Shown in pieces: positions 46,189 through 57,500 of a stretch of 64,000 nt of DNA (position 1 is its first letter; the number at the start of each line of letters is the position of its first letter). The translations under genes were made by a program, and so were the position numbers. The DNA is taken from the NCBI GenBank assembly GCA_964409245.1, contig CAYPCQ010000031.1, forward strand, positions 13,621 to 77,620. Reading direction: 5' to 3'. A model generated the notes under the pieces. It was not told the DNA's origin, did not search any database, and saw nothing but the letters and a program-made list of their open reading frames with translations. This DNA comes from CAIMWS01 sp964409245 (GTDB lineage Bacteria > Verrucomicrobiota > Verrucomicrobiia > Limisphaerales > UBA1319).

Positions 46189-48447
46189 ATGAAGCCAATG
46201 AAGCCAATCCTGCGTGCGATCTCCGTTCTTGGTATGCTGGGTGGTGCCTTGCAAGGGCTTTTAACAGCGTCTGCCCAGCACACCACCATCACCAATATTT
46301 CTGTTGCTGGAACCAACCTGGTTCTGCAAATGGACCAGGCGCATGACCGGTTCATCGTGGAAAAGTTTCTTGCAGCAGGCCGATCCCCGGTGTGTTGGGC
46401 TTCCTCCGAGGGGATCCCAACCAACTCCATCGCCTTTCCACCCGGCAATGAGCCAATGGGATTTTTCCGGATCCAGCTGGGATTGCGGGCCATCAAATTC
46501 CCTGACGCCAGCCTGGCCCGCGTGGTCCGGCAGGCCATCCAGCATAAAAGCCTGCCATCCAACGCGATTTACGATGTGGACCTTGAGTTCATCGCCTCCT
46601 TGATGGCGGGCGGCCAGGGCGTGGCGGACCTCACCGGCTTGGAGGCGATGGTCAGCCTGCGTGAATTGAATGTCTGGCCAAACTTGATTGCGGATTTGAA
46701 TCCCTTGTCGCACTTGACCACCCTGCGGTCACTCTATTTCAACGACAATCGCGTGCAGGACATTGGTCCTTTAGCCGGCCTGACGAATCTGACCGGACTA
46801 TATTTCGGCATCAACCAGGTCACCAACCTCCATCCGGTGCGGAATCTGGCCAGGCTGTCTGGTCTGGATGCGGGAGTCAACCGGATACTGGACCTGACGT
46901 CCTTGGCCGGCTTGACCAATCTAACCTATCTGGACATTCGCGATAATCATGTTGGCGAAGCACGTCCCGTCAATTTCTCCGCCCTCACTAATCTGACGAG
47001 GTTGGAGACGCTCAATGCCAGCCAATTGCTCATTCGGAATCCTGGATTCATCAGTTCACTGACCAACCTCGCGACCTTATGGATGACGGATAACAGGATC
47101 GCGGATATTGCCCCATGGTCTGGATTAATCCGTCTGCAGAAGTTGTATCTGGATAACAATTACCTTGCGGATGGCTCCCCGTTATTTGGATTAACCAAGC
47201 TCACCGAATTAGGCCTCCGGAACAACCAACTCGATGACGCTGGTCCGCTTGCCCAGTTGGTCAACTTGTGGTTTTTGGACCTCGGCAAAAACTATTTGGC
47301 AGACCTATACCCGTTGCGGAACCTGGCTCAGCTCTCTCACTTGAAATTGGATTATAACCTGATTACCAGCCTGGAAGTGCTGACCAATCATCCGCGGCTG
47401 ATCTATCTCCAAGTGGAAGGGAACCGATTGCGCACCCTGGAAAGCTGCCGGGATATGCCGGTGTTGCGTGAATTGTATGCGGGCCGCAACCAGCTTGACG
47501 ATTTAAGCCCCTTGAGTTCGTTGTGGCAATTACAGCGGCTGGATATCGCCGGAAACACGGTGAGGGATCTCAGCGCGTTGAGCGGCCTGGTCCATCTTCT
47601 CTCATTTTCCGCCACCGAAAACCAGATTGCGGATGTCGCGCCGCTGGCCGGATTAAAAAACCTGACTGAACTTTTTTTGGGTAATAACGTCATTGGCGAT
47701 GTGCGGCCCCTTGGTTCTTTGATCAATTTAAGAACCCTCGCCCTTTATGCCAATTCACACATCGAGGATATCAGCGCCTTGAGCAACCTGGTGCAATTGA
47801 GTTCCCTGGAGATCTTTGGCAATCAAGTCAGGGATCTGAGGCCATTGTCCCGGTTGATCAGCCTTCAGTATCTCGGACTCTGGGACAATCCCATCACGGA
47901 TATTAGCCCGCTCCAAGGGTTGACGAGCCTCACCAGGCTGTGGTTTGGCCGCAATGCAATCCGCGAGGTGAGCGCACTCCAGCATATGCCCCGGATGGAG
48001 AGCCTCCATTTGCCCGGCAACTTGATTGTGGATATCACCGCATTGGGCGGCCTCCCGAACTTGACTGACTTGGAAATCAACGATAACGAAATCGCGGATT
48101 TAAGCTCGTTAAGCAATTGCCTCAAACTCGCCAAGGCGTGGTTGGGCCGGAACCGCATTGCTGATCTGCGTCCGCTTCAAGGTTTGGCCCAGCTATCCAA
48201 TTTGGGTCTGAGTGACAACGCCATCACCAATTTGAATCCCCTGGTTAATTTGAAAAACCTGCAAATACTCGATGTGGCGCGGAACGCCATTGTTGATTTG
48301 GCCCCCCTGGTGACCAATGCCGCAAATGGCGGTTTGGGATCCGGCGACCAGGTATTCATTTCCGGGAATCCGCTAAGTTCAATCGTGATCGAAACCCAAA
48401 TCCCCACCCTGCGGAATCAATATGGGGTGACGGTTCATTGGCCTTAG
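46189..48447 (+). CDS. Secreted internalin-like leucine-rich-repeat protein
   Basis: The 752-residue protein has a signal peptide (about residues 1-27) and a short N-terminal domain with MGFFRIQLG. From about residue 140 to 740 it is a long tandem array of 22-residue LRRs of the internalin type, for example LTNLTYLDIRDNHV and LSNLVQLSSLEIFGNQV. The array has roughly 25 or more repeats. No membrane anchor or catalytic domain is visible. It likely binds a partner outside the cell. Start may be ATG at 46189 or 46198. It lies upstream of the giant multidomain gene. Confidence 0.85.
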   Translation: MKPMKPILRAISVLGMLGGALQGLLTASAQHTTITNISVAGTNLVLQMDQAHDRFIVEKFLAAGRSPVCWASSEGIPTNSIAFPPGNEPMGFFRIQLGLRAIKFPDASLARVVRQAIQHKSLPSNAIYDVDLEFIASLMAGGQGVADLTGLEAMVSLRELNVWPNLIADLNPLSHLTTLRSLYFNDNRVQDIGPLAGLTNLTGLYFGINQVTNLHPVRNLARLSGLDAGVNRILDLTSLAGLTNLTYLDIRDNHVGEARPVNFSALTNLTRLETLNASQLLIRNPGFISSLTNLATLWMTDNRIADIAPWSGLIRLQKLYLDNNYLADGSPLFGLTKLTELGLRNNQLDDAGPLAQLVNLWFLDLGKNYLADLYPLRNLAQLSHLKLDYNLITSLEVLTNHPRLIYLQVEGNRLRTLESCRDMPVLRELYAGRNQLDDLSPLSSLWQLQRLDIAGNTVRDLSALSGLVHLLSFSATENQIADVAPLAGLKNLTELFLGNNVIGDVRPLGSLINLRTLALYANSHIEDISALSNLVQLSSLEIFGNQVRDLRPLSRLISLQYLGLWDNPITDISPLQGLTSLTRLWFGRNAIREVSALQHMPRMESLHLPGNLIVDITALGGLPNLTDLEINDNEIADLSSLSNCLKLAKAWLGRNRIADLRPLQGLAQLSNLGLSDNAITNLNPLVNLKNLQILDVARNAIVDLAPLVTNAANGGLGSGDQVFISGNPLSSIVIETQIPTLRNQYGVTVHWP

Positions 48448-48581
48448 GGTGGTTTATTTCAAAATGCTGAGACCATGAAATATGGACTCAATATAGAAAT
48501 AATATATGAAATAAAGTATATCAATCTGCCAATAGTCTTGTTGAATAAAAGTATTAAAAAGTCTTCTATATAAGGAAATGT
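48448..48581. other. AT-rich leader upstream of the giant protein gene
   Basis: This 134-base stretch is strongly AT-rich; a hand count of 48481-48540 gives 15 G+C of 60. A TTGAAT at 48541 and a TATATA at 48567 could be promoter elements, though the 20-base spacing is wide. No coding is seen. Confidence 0.4.
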
Positions 48582-51500
48582 ATGAAAACTGGCGCAATAC
48601 TTGTTGGATTCGCGTTGGTGGGTGCATCCGCCTTTCACGGCCTGGGTGCCACGGGCGCCGTCCAGGTGACGGTGAAAAGCTCGACGGGGGCGAATGTGCC
48701 TGTTTCCGAGCTCAACGCGGCGGTGCTTTACACCAATACCACGGGCGCGTTGGTGAAGAAGGTGGAGCCGGTAACGGCCAATCCGGTAAGTTTTGCCGGA
48801 ATCACCTACGGCGCCTACAAGGTGGAGGCTTATTGCTGGGACATGTATGCCGGGGTCAGCGCCAATTTCACCCACAACGCCGCCACGACACCGGTTACGC
48901 TCCAGGCCAGGACCAAGCGCCCCTTGAATGTCACCGTGACCTACAACGATGGGGTCACACCCGTATCGGGAGCGACGGTCAAGCTGGACAGCCGGAACGG
49001 ACAGACGGGGGTGTGGACTGCGCGGGCCACCACGACCACCGCCGCCAGCGGCCAGGCGGTGGTCTCGGCCTGGCCCACCACGCTGCCGAATGAGAATTAT
49101 CGGTTGGCGGTGATTCTTGGGGGTATTGGCATTGGCACGCTGGAGCCCGTTACTGTCAATGACGATCCTTCCGGAAGCAGTTATGTCATTAACACCACCA
49201 AGACCAGGCCTTTTGGCAATATCAACCTGGCCGTGATGGGACCGGATGGGCTCAGCCTTCCCAATGCCGAAATGAATGCCATTTTAATTATCGATTCTGC
49301 CGGGCAGGAATTGAAACGGCAGGCACCGCCCTCCAGCAATCCAGTCCTGTTTCGCGATTTACTCTTTGGGGATTATCGGGCGGAGGTTTATTGCTGGGAT
49401 ATGTTGGCCGGGAATTCTTCCGTCAGTCATCAGTCCGCGAATAGTGCCGCCAGCTTGCGCACCTTCGCCAAGCGCCCCTTGACGGTCACTGTGGTGTTTA
49501 ACGATGGGAGCACCCCCATTCCTGGCTTGGCCGTCGACTTGGAGAGCCATAACGGCGCCACAGGCGCGTGGAGGTGGCGGGCAAGTGCCGGGACCGGAGC
49601 GGACGGAACCGCTCGTTTTAAGGCGTGGCCGACCACTTTGGGCGTGGATCGGGAATATTACCGTTTTCGTGTTTATCAAGGCGGGATCGAACTGGGTGGC
49701 ATGAACTTTGTTGCGGTGGCCGACAAACCCGATGGCAACAGTTACGTCCTGGGCCTTTCCTTGATAAAACCTCTGGCCGTGAGCATTTCCAGCGCGGCCC
49801 AGAAACCAGGCAGTTCGCAGGTTGAAATCCGCTTCACCATGGACGAGCCAGCCCGCAGCCAGGGGACTTTTGAAGTGCGTTGCTCGGATACGGGTGGCAG
49901 CAGCTATAACATCCTGCCCGCCAGCGAAGCGCTCGACTTTCGCGAACGTGCCAATGGCATCATCCGGTGGGATGCCGGCCAAACGCTCCCCGCGGACACC
50001 TTCAATAACAATTTTAAAGTTTCACTGAAGGTGACCTATGGAAACGTGGCCGGCAAGGCTGAAATGGATGCTCCTTTTGTGCTGGATCTGCTCGGTTTAA
50101 CCGGGGGGTTGCTCGTTTACGGGAACTTGTACGATGCGGCGACTGGCAGGCCGCTGCCTGACGCCACCGTGACCTTGGCCGGCCAAACGGTAAACCCGTC
50201 TTTGTCCGGGGTGTTTACGTTTTCAAATGTAGCCTTAAACCGTGGAAATGCGCTTACCGCATCTCTCGTTGGATATCAGACTGGATCCTGGGAAGTCGTC
50301 CCAAGTCCAGGCGCAAAAATATGGCCTATCGGGGACTTGAGATTAGAACCGGATTCACCCTCGGGAAAACCCATAATCCAAGGACTCAAGGCCAAGTACG
50401 CAGGCATCTTTCTGTCGGGGGCCTCCCTCATGAATGAATACACCGCAACGGTGAACTGGAACGGACGCATCCCTGGGCGTGTTCGTTTTTACGCCAACGA
50501 CCAAATCGTAGAGGAAATAACGGGTTCTCGCCAAACTTACGTTTGTAGTCTGGCATTGGACACCTACTATGCCCCGTCATTATCATCATCGGCAAATAAA
50601 CTGAAGGCGGTTGCATTGGACGCAGGAGGACAAGAATCCGATGGAAAATCCATCCCTGTTTGGATTATACCCCTTCCCGATCCAATAAAGTATCTCGCCC
50701 CGCAATGGCCATTTACTCCATACATTTCTTCCAAGGGACTTAGCGTGCAGTGGAATGGAAAATTCCCTGCAAGTCCGATCGAAAAGGAACTTAACATACC
50801 AACCATGGGGCGTTTCGGGGTCAGGCTTCAAGCTGACGTGCAGTTGAAATATGAAATCGTGTCTGGAGAATTCGACTTCTTTGGTGGAAGTGTCACCAAC
50901 GCCACCAAGGCGAATGAAGCAGGCTACCGATATTTTGATGTTCCATCGCGAAGTATCGAGCTTTATTGCGGCACCAAACAATTTTCAGGGAAATGGGGTT
51001 TTCGAGTGAAGGGAAATGCGTCCCTTTCCGAAGGCTTGCGTTTAAAGGACGTCGAAGCTCTTGGCTCCCTTGGAGGGAAGTTCGAAGTGGCACGTGTTGG
51101 TTTGCTGGAACTGGCAGGACCGGGATTATCCTCCGCGGCTTCCAGCATACCCGGTTTGAACAATCTGGTTCGGAATATTTCCGCCGGAATATACGTCATT
51201 CCCGCAATCGAAGGGAAACTCATAATGGGATGGGATTCTGGATTCTCTTTCAAGCGCACCGAATTGAAAGGTGAATTAGGCTTGGAAGCTGCCTACGAGC
51301 CAAATCTCGGGATTTGCGAAATGAGGCTCTATGTGGGAGGCAAACCAAGCGTCACATTGCAGGTGCCAGAACCGCTCCTCAAGGAACTGCGCTTTAAAGC
51401 ATACGCGGGAGTTGAATTCAAAAAATGGCTTTTTAAGGTAGGCCCCATAGAATACGTCTTCATTGACTCTTCCTATCCTGCACAGAGTGGCCTGGCAACT

Positions 51501-54500
51501 ATGCGGGTCCGTGCTTTAGGTGGCGAACCTTGGGATCCAAACCTGGCCGGACCATTCAATTGCGTTCCTCAGCTGATGGACCGAGCCTGGCTTAAAACCG
51601 GGACTGCCAAATTCGTCGCGGCAACGACAGCCACCTCGTCGATCGACATAATAAGTGCCACTTCGCTAACCGGCTTTCGACTGCCAAGTCATCCAGTTTC
51701 AAAAATGACTTCGGTGGTGGAACCCCCGACTCAAATGAATTCCGTAATTACGAATTCCACAAACCTGACTCTGGTGGAAAATACTTTCCCGGATTCTCAA
51801 CCAGCAATTGCCTGCCGCAATGGAGATCTAATGCTTCTCTTTTTGAGTGACAATGAACTTTCTAATAACCTGCAGTTTACTGACCTCAGTTGGACCCGCT
51901 GGGATGGAACAAATTGGAGCGTGCCCCGAACGATCGAGACAAACACCCAGGCTGAGTTCGTGCCGCAAGTTGCGTATGACGGCAACGGGGATGTGATCGC
52001 AGTGTGGGAACGGGTGGGAGATCCTGCTTTCAATCAAACGAACCTGACGGCCATGGCCGCCGAAATGGAGATCGTGTGGTCCAAATGGAGTCGGATAAAC
52101 CAAATGTGGTCCAAGCCCATGGCGATGACGACGAATAGTGTCCTCGATCACGCTCCGCTTTTATGCGGGCCAATGGCCGACGGAAGCTTGATGGCGGTAT
52201 GGACACGGAATTCATCAAATTTATTGATGGGCACTAACGGCGCAGGCAGCCAGGTGCTGTGGACCCGCTGGAATCCGGACAGCCAGACTTGGTCAGCGGC
52301 GCAAACTTTGGCTGAGGACTTGCCCTATCGGTTATCTCAATCCCTGGCCGGCGCGGGAAATCGCGCTTTCTATGTTTGGGCGCGCGATATGGACGGAGCC
52401 CTGACCAATGGCGCAAGCCAGCAGTTGTTCGGGTGCGAATGGACCCATGGCGCCTGGGGCTTGACCACTCAGCTTACCGCCGACGCTCTGGGCAACCGCA
52501 ACGCCCGGGCGGCCGTAGATGCCAGTGGCAATGTCTTCCTCGTTTGGCAAAAAGGAGACAACCTGGTATTGAGCACCAATCTCGCGGCCAATGCCGCGCT
52601 GGTCCGGGCGGATTCCACCACGGCGGGTTTCACCGACTGCGCGGTGACCGTGGGTCCGGCGGGCAACCTGGTGTTGGTCTGGCAGGAGATGACGGCGGAA
52701 GGATCGGACCTGCACTACCGCGTTTACGATCCGGCCTCAAGTGCTTGGAGCCAGGATCTGCTGATGTTCAGCGATCCACCTCTGGAACGTTCTTTTGCTC
52801 CGGTCTGGGATCCGGCCGGCAACCTGACCGTGGCTTATAACAAGGTGCAAATCATCCATACCAATATGACCTTGGTGCTCGAAAATGGCGCCTCCGTCAC
52901 CGTCACAAATGTCCCTCAGCCGGGGCGGGTGGATCTGGCTGTTGTCAAACGGGTGCTGATTAAAGACCTGGCCTTGAACGCTGGAGATTTTCAGGCCAGC
53001 GGCGTCAATTATCTGCCCGGCGATCCGATTGTTCTGACCGCTACGATCCGGAATCCTGGCGACCTTGGGATTGCCAATCCCAAGGTTGGTTTCTACGATG
53101 GAGATCCAGCGCATGGCGGGGTCCGCATCACCAATATTACCATGGCCGGCTGGCTGGATGGCGGAACCAACACGATGGTGTCCGCCGTATGGGTGCTGCC
53201 TGAACCGGCCACCAATCATGCCTTGTATGCCGTTGTGGACCCGGATTCCGCGGTGGCCGAATTCAATGAAGCTAATAATGTTCAATCCCTGAGGATCGGC
53301 GACCTCGACCTCCAAGCTTCTTTGGTTTCGTGGCGGGCTGAGACCAATGGCGCCGTTCGGGTGATCGCGCAAATCCAGAACCTGGGGGCGCCGCCGGCCA
53401 CGAATTCGCTGTTGGCCATCCGGCGCCAGGGTGAAACCAACGCACCCTTGGCCACTGTCCAGGTGCCGCTATTGGAGCCAGGGCATCTGGCGCAATTATC
53501 TCTGGATCTGCCTCCCGGCACCCAGCCGGATGGCGAATTGCTTTACCAGTTGGTGGCCGGCCCGGCACAGGCCCCCGGGGACGTTAATCCCGCCAACAAT
53601 GTGGTCTCCTTTGCTGTTACACGGATCATCGATACCGACGGGGATGGCATGCCGGATGCATGGGAACTGGCCCATAATCTTCGCCCGAACGATCCCGCGG
53701 ATGCCACGCTGGATCCCGATGGGGACGGGCTGGCCAACCAGCAGGAGTACTGGCGGGGAACCGATCCCAATGTGCCTGACTTTGCTCCCACCATCACCCT
53801 GCAGCCTGTCAGCCAATCGGTAATTGCAGGATCGGAAGTGGATTTTGAAGTCGCGGCCACGGGAACTCTGCCGATGTTCTATCAATGGCGAAAAGACGGA
53901 ACCAATCTGGCCGGTGGAAACGTGCCCCTTTTGACTTTGGAAAACGTCCAAAGCGCCGATGTCGGCGGCTACTTTGTGGTGGTATCGAATGCCCTGGGTT
54001 CCGCAACCAGTTTGGTTGCCCGGCTCACCGTGACCACCATCAACTTTCCGCCTTGGATTGTCACCCAACCACAAAGCCAAAAAGTGGTCGTGGGGACGAA
54101 TGTGGCCTTCAACATCACCGCCCTTGGCACCCCGCCGTTCGGTTACCAGTGGCGCAAAGATGGGTTAACCCTGGCGGGGGCGACCAATGCGGCATTGGTG
54201 TTTACCAATGTCCTGGCCAGCCAGGCGGGAGACTACACAGTGATCGTGTCGAACCTGGCCGGCACCGTGACCAGTGCAGTTGCCACTTTGACCGTGTATC
54301 CGGCCACGGAGCAAACTTTTCTCTGGGTGGTCACCAAGGGCTTCAAGACCACGCCTGGCGCTGGCTATGGGCGGGCACTGTATGGCATGGGCTCGAACGG
54401 CGCCGGGGGCCTGGTTCTGGTGTTTGAACCGACGAACCTCCCGCCGGACACGGTCTTCTTCAGCCCGCAGTTCAGCGGAAAGCGGGTGGTGTTCCATGCC

Positions 54501-57500
54501 GGTCCGCTCGCCTATCCGGATCGGGGCGGCCTTTATACCGGGATGGTGGGTGACTTGGGTGTTTATCCAATCGTCCATGCTCGAGGCTATAAAGACCGCC
54601 CGGCCGGTGAAGTTCGGTGGGTTCCGGGACAGGACCGGGTCCTGTTTGGGAATATTGGATCCGGTATTAGTTCGATGGATATCGATCCCAACACGGACGA
54701 CGAGGTGCTATTGACCAGCAATTATTTTGACGAGGTTGCCGGGATCAGGTCCGACACACTGCGAGTGGTGCTGCAAAATTCTCTATACCGGCCGGGAGCG
54801 CGGGTGTGGACTATGAAGCTCGACGGGAGCGACCTGCGGGCCATCAATCCGTTCCCGGGTGGGAGCCTGGCCGATACACCCGCCTTAAGTCCGGACAATC
54901 GGAAATTGGCGGTGTCCCGCACCGGGTTCCAAGGGATCTGGTTGATCGATGCCGAAACGGGCCAACTGATCACCCCGGCGGATCAGCCTCTGGTCTCGGA
55001 GGCCACTGTGATGACCGATGGCGCCATGGCCTGGTCTGCGGATAGCCTGAGCCTGGCCTATATAGCGAATAAGGAGGTATGGGCGGTGAATATCGATGGC
55101 TTGCATCGGCGCCAATTGACCCACGGGGAATGTGAAAATCCCCTTGTGTGGGGATATTATGCGGCCACGGTCACGAGCAAACTCCCGCCAACGATCATCA
55201 CCCAACCGGCAGGGCAGACAGTTCCAGCGGGTGACTCGGGCACCTTTATGGTGGAAGCTATGGGGAGTTTGCCGCTGCATTACCAATGGAGCAAGGATGG
55301 CGCCCTTCTGGCGGGGGCGACCAATGCAATCCTGGTCTTGACCGATGTGCAATCGGCTGACGCCGGTGGATATAAGGTCCTGGTCTCAAACGGCGCCGGA
55401 TCGGTGGAAAGCATAACGGCGAATCTGACGGTAACGCCGGTCACGAACTGTGTTTCTTTGCCCGCCCAATTGGCTGCCGAAAGCCGGGCCCCGATGCCAA
55501 AACCGGGCTGGGGTTTCGTGGAGGCAATCCTGGATGGCAAAATCCACGTCCTCGGCGGTGAAAATTCCACCTGTGGACATCGCAAAGACCATTACGTCTA
55601 TGATATCGGCCAGAACCTGTGGACAATCGCTGCCAGCATGACCATGCCGCGGATGCTCAGTGGGGCCGCAGCTTTGAATGGCAAGGTCTATGCCATCAGC
55701 GGCAGCATTTCCTGTGGCGCCGTGGAAACCGATTTGGTGGAGGCCTATGATCCCGCGAGCGATTCGTGGAGTCCGTGCGCCTCCCTGCCCAAGAAACTGT
55801 GGTCGCATGCAGCGGCGGTTTGGGGTGGCCAAATATATGTTGTTGGCGGCACCGACCAAAGCGGCGGAGTGATTCGTGATGTGTTTATTTACGATCCGGT
55901 TAAAAATGCCTGGTCACAAGGAATCGACTTTCCGGGTGTGCCCAACGCTCCCTCAGCCAATCCCGCCAGTTCTGCCGTGGCCTCGGGCGGCAAAATCTAT
56001 GTGGCCGTCCATGATGGCAACAACCAGCGTTATTGGCTGTATTCCTATGCGCCAGCCAGCGGGCAATGGGCTTCCCACGGCATCATTCCGATTTCATATT
56101 CCAATGTCTGGGAGCCTCCCCGGCTGGCGGTATTTGAGCGCTACTTGGGTGTGGTCCATCACGTCGAAATCAATGGCTCGGTTAAAATGCAGCTCTATGC
56201 GGTGGATGAACAGAAATGGTATCCCGTGGAAACGGCGGACTTGACGTTCCGCGGTTATTCCAACGTGCAGGTGGTGGGTGACGGCTGCGGCTTCTACGTT
56301 CTGGGCGGGTTAAAAAGTGGGTCTGATCATTCGGATCAATTGTGGTATGTGAGCTTCGCCAGGGGCGGCGCGCCACAAATTACCCAGCAACCGATCAGCC
56401 AGACGGTTCTGGCAGGGGCAAATGCCACTTTCAGTGTTTCCGCCCAAGGCGCATTGCCGTTGGGTTATCAATGGTTTAAGGATGGGGTGGCGCTGCCAGG
56501 TCAAACCAGCACCACGCTCGTTTTACTCAACCTTGGGACCAACCAGGCCGGCCTTTATTCCGTGGCCGTCACCAATCTTTACGGGGTGGCCTATAGCTCC
56601 CCCGCCACGTTGACGGTTCAGCCGCCTTTGGGTCCGGATGACTTTTACTGGGTCATCACCAAAGGATTCCAAACCAATCCCGGTAGTGGATATGGCAGGG
56701 CGTTATACGGGGTCAATCCCGACAGCGGCGAGCTAACCCTGCTGTTCGAGCCCGCCAATATGCCTGCCAACACCGTCTTTTTCTCCCCCCAATTCAATGG
56801 CCAGCGGGTGGTGTTCCATGCGGGGCCATTGGGCAATCCGGATCGAGGCGGTCTTTACTTGGGGGTGGTGGGGCAGCCCAGTGTCATTCCCATAGCCAAT
56901 GCACGGGGTCACCGGGATCAACCGGCAGGGTCTATTCGCTGGGTGCCGGGGAAAGACCAGGTTTTGTTCGCCAATATCTGGACCGGGATCAGCCGGATGG
57001 ACTTGGATCCAGACACGGATGATGAGGTGCTATTGACGAGCAATTATTTCGATGAAGTGGAAGGGGTGCGGTCCGACACCGGGCAGGTAATTTTCTCCAA
57101 CTCCATGTACCGCGACGGAGGCAGAATATTCACCATGAATCCGGACGGAACGGGAATCCAACCGGGAAATCCATTTGGAGCTTTGCCCTATGCGCGCTGC
57201 CCGGTGCTCAGTCCGGATAACGCCAAAATCCTGGTGTCCAGAGTTGGGCAAAACGGGATGTGGCTGGCGAACCCCAATACCTGGCAGCTCATCTCCCCTT
57301 TAAATGCGCCCCTGATCACGGATACCCCAGACCGGGGGGAAAATAGCGGGTGGTTTGCCTGGTCACCGGACACCCGGAGGATTGCCTTCGTTTCCGGCAA
57401 TGAATTGTGGTCGATTAATATCGATGGCACCGGGCGCAAGCAATTGACACACGGGGAAGGCCAGGCACTCCAAGTGTGGGGGGCTTATCAACCATCGGTA

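Noticed and set aside
45797..46207. Small minus-strand frame between DUF3160 and LRR genes
   Set aside because: It reads through copy B of the dispersed element. Its likeness to frames in copies A and C follows from the repeat, and the frame is interrupted in other copies.
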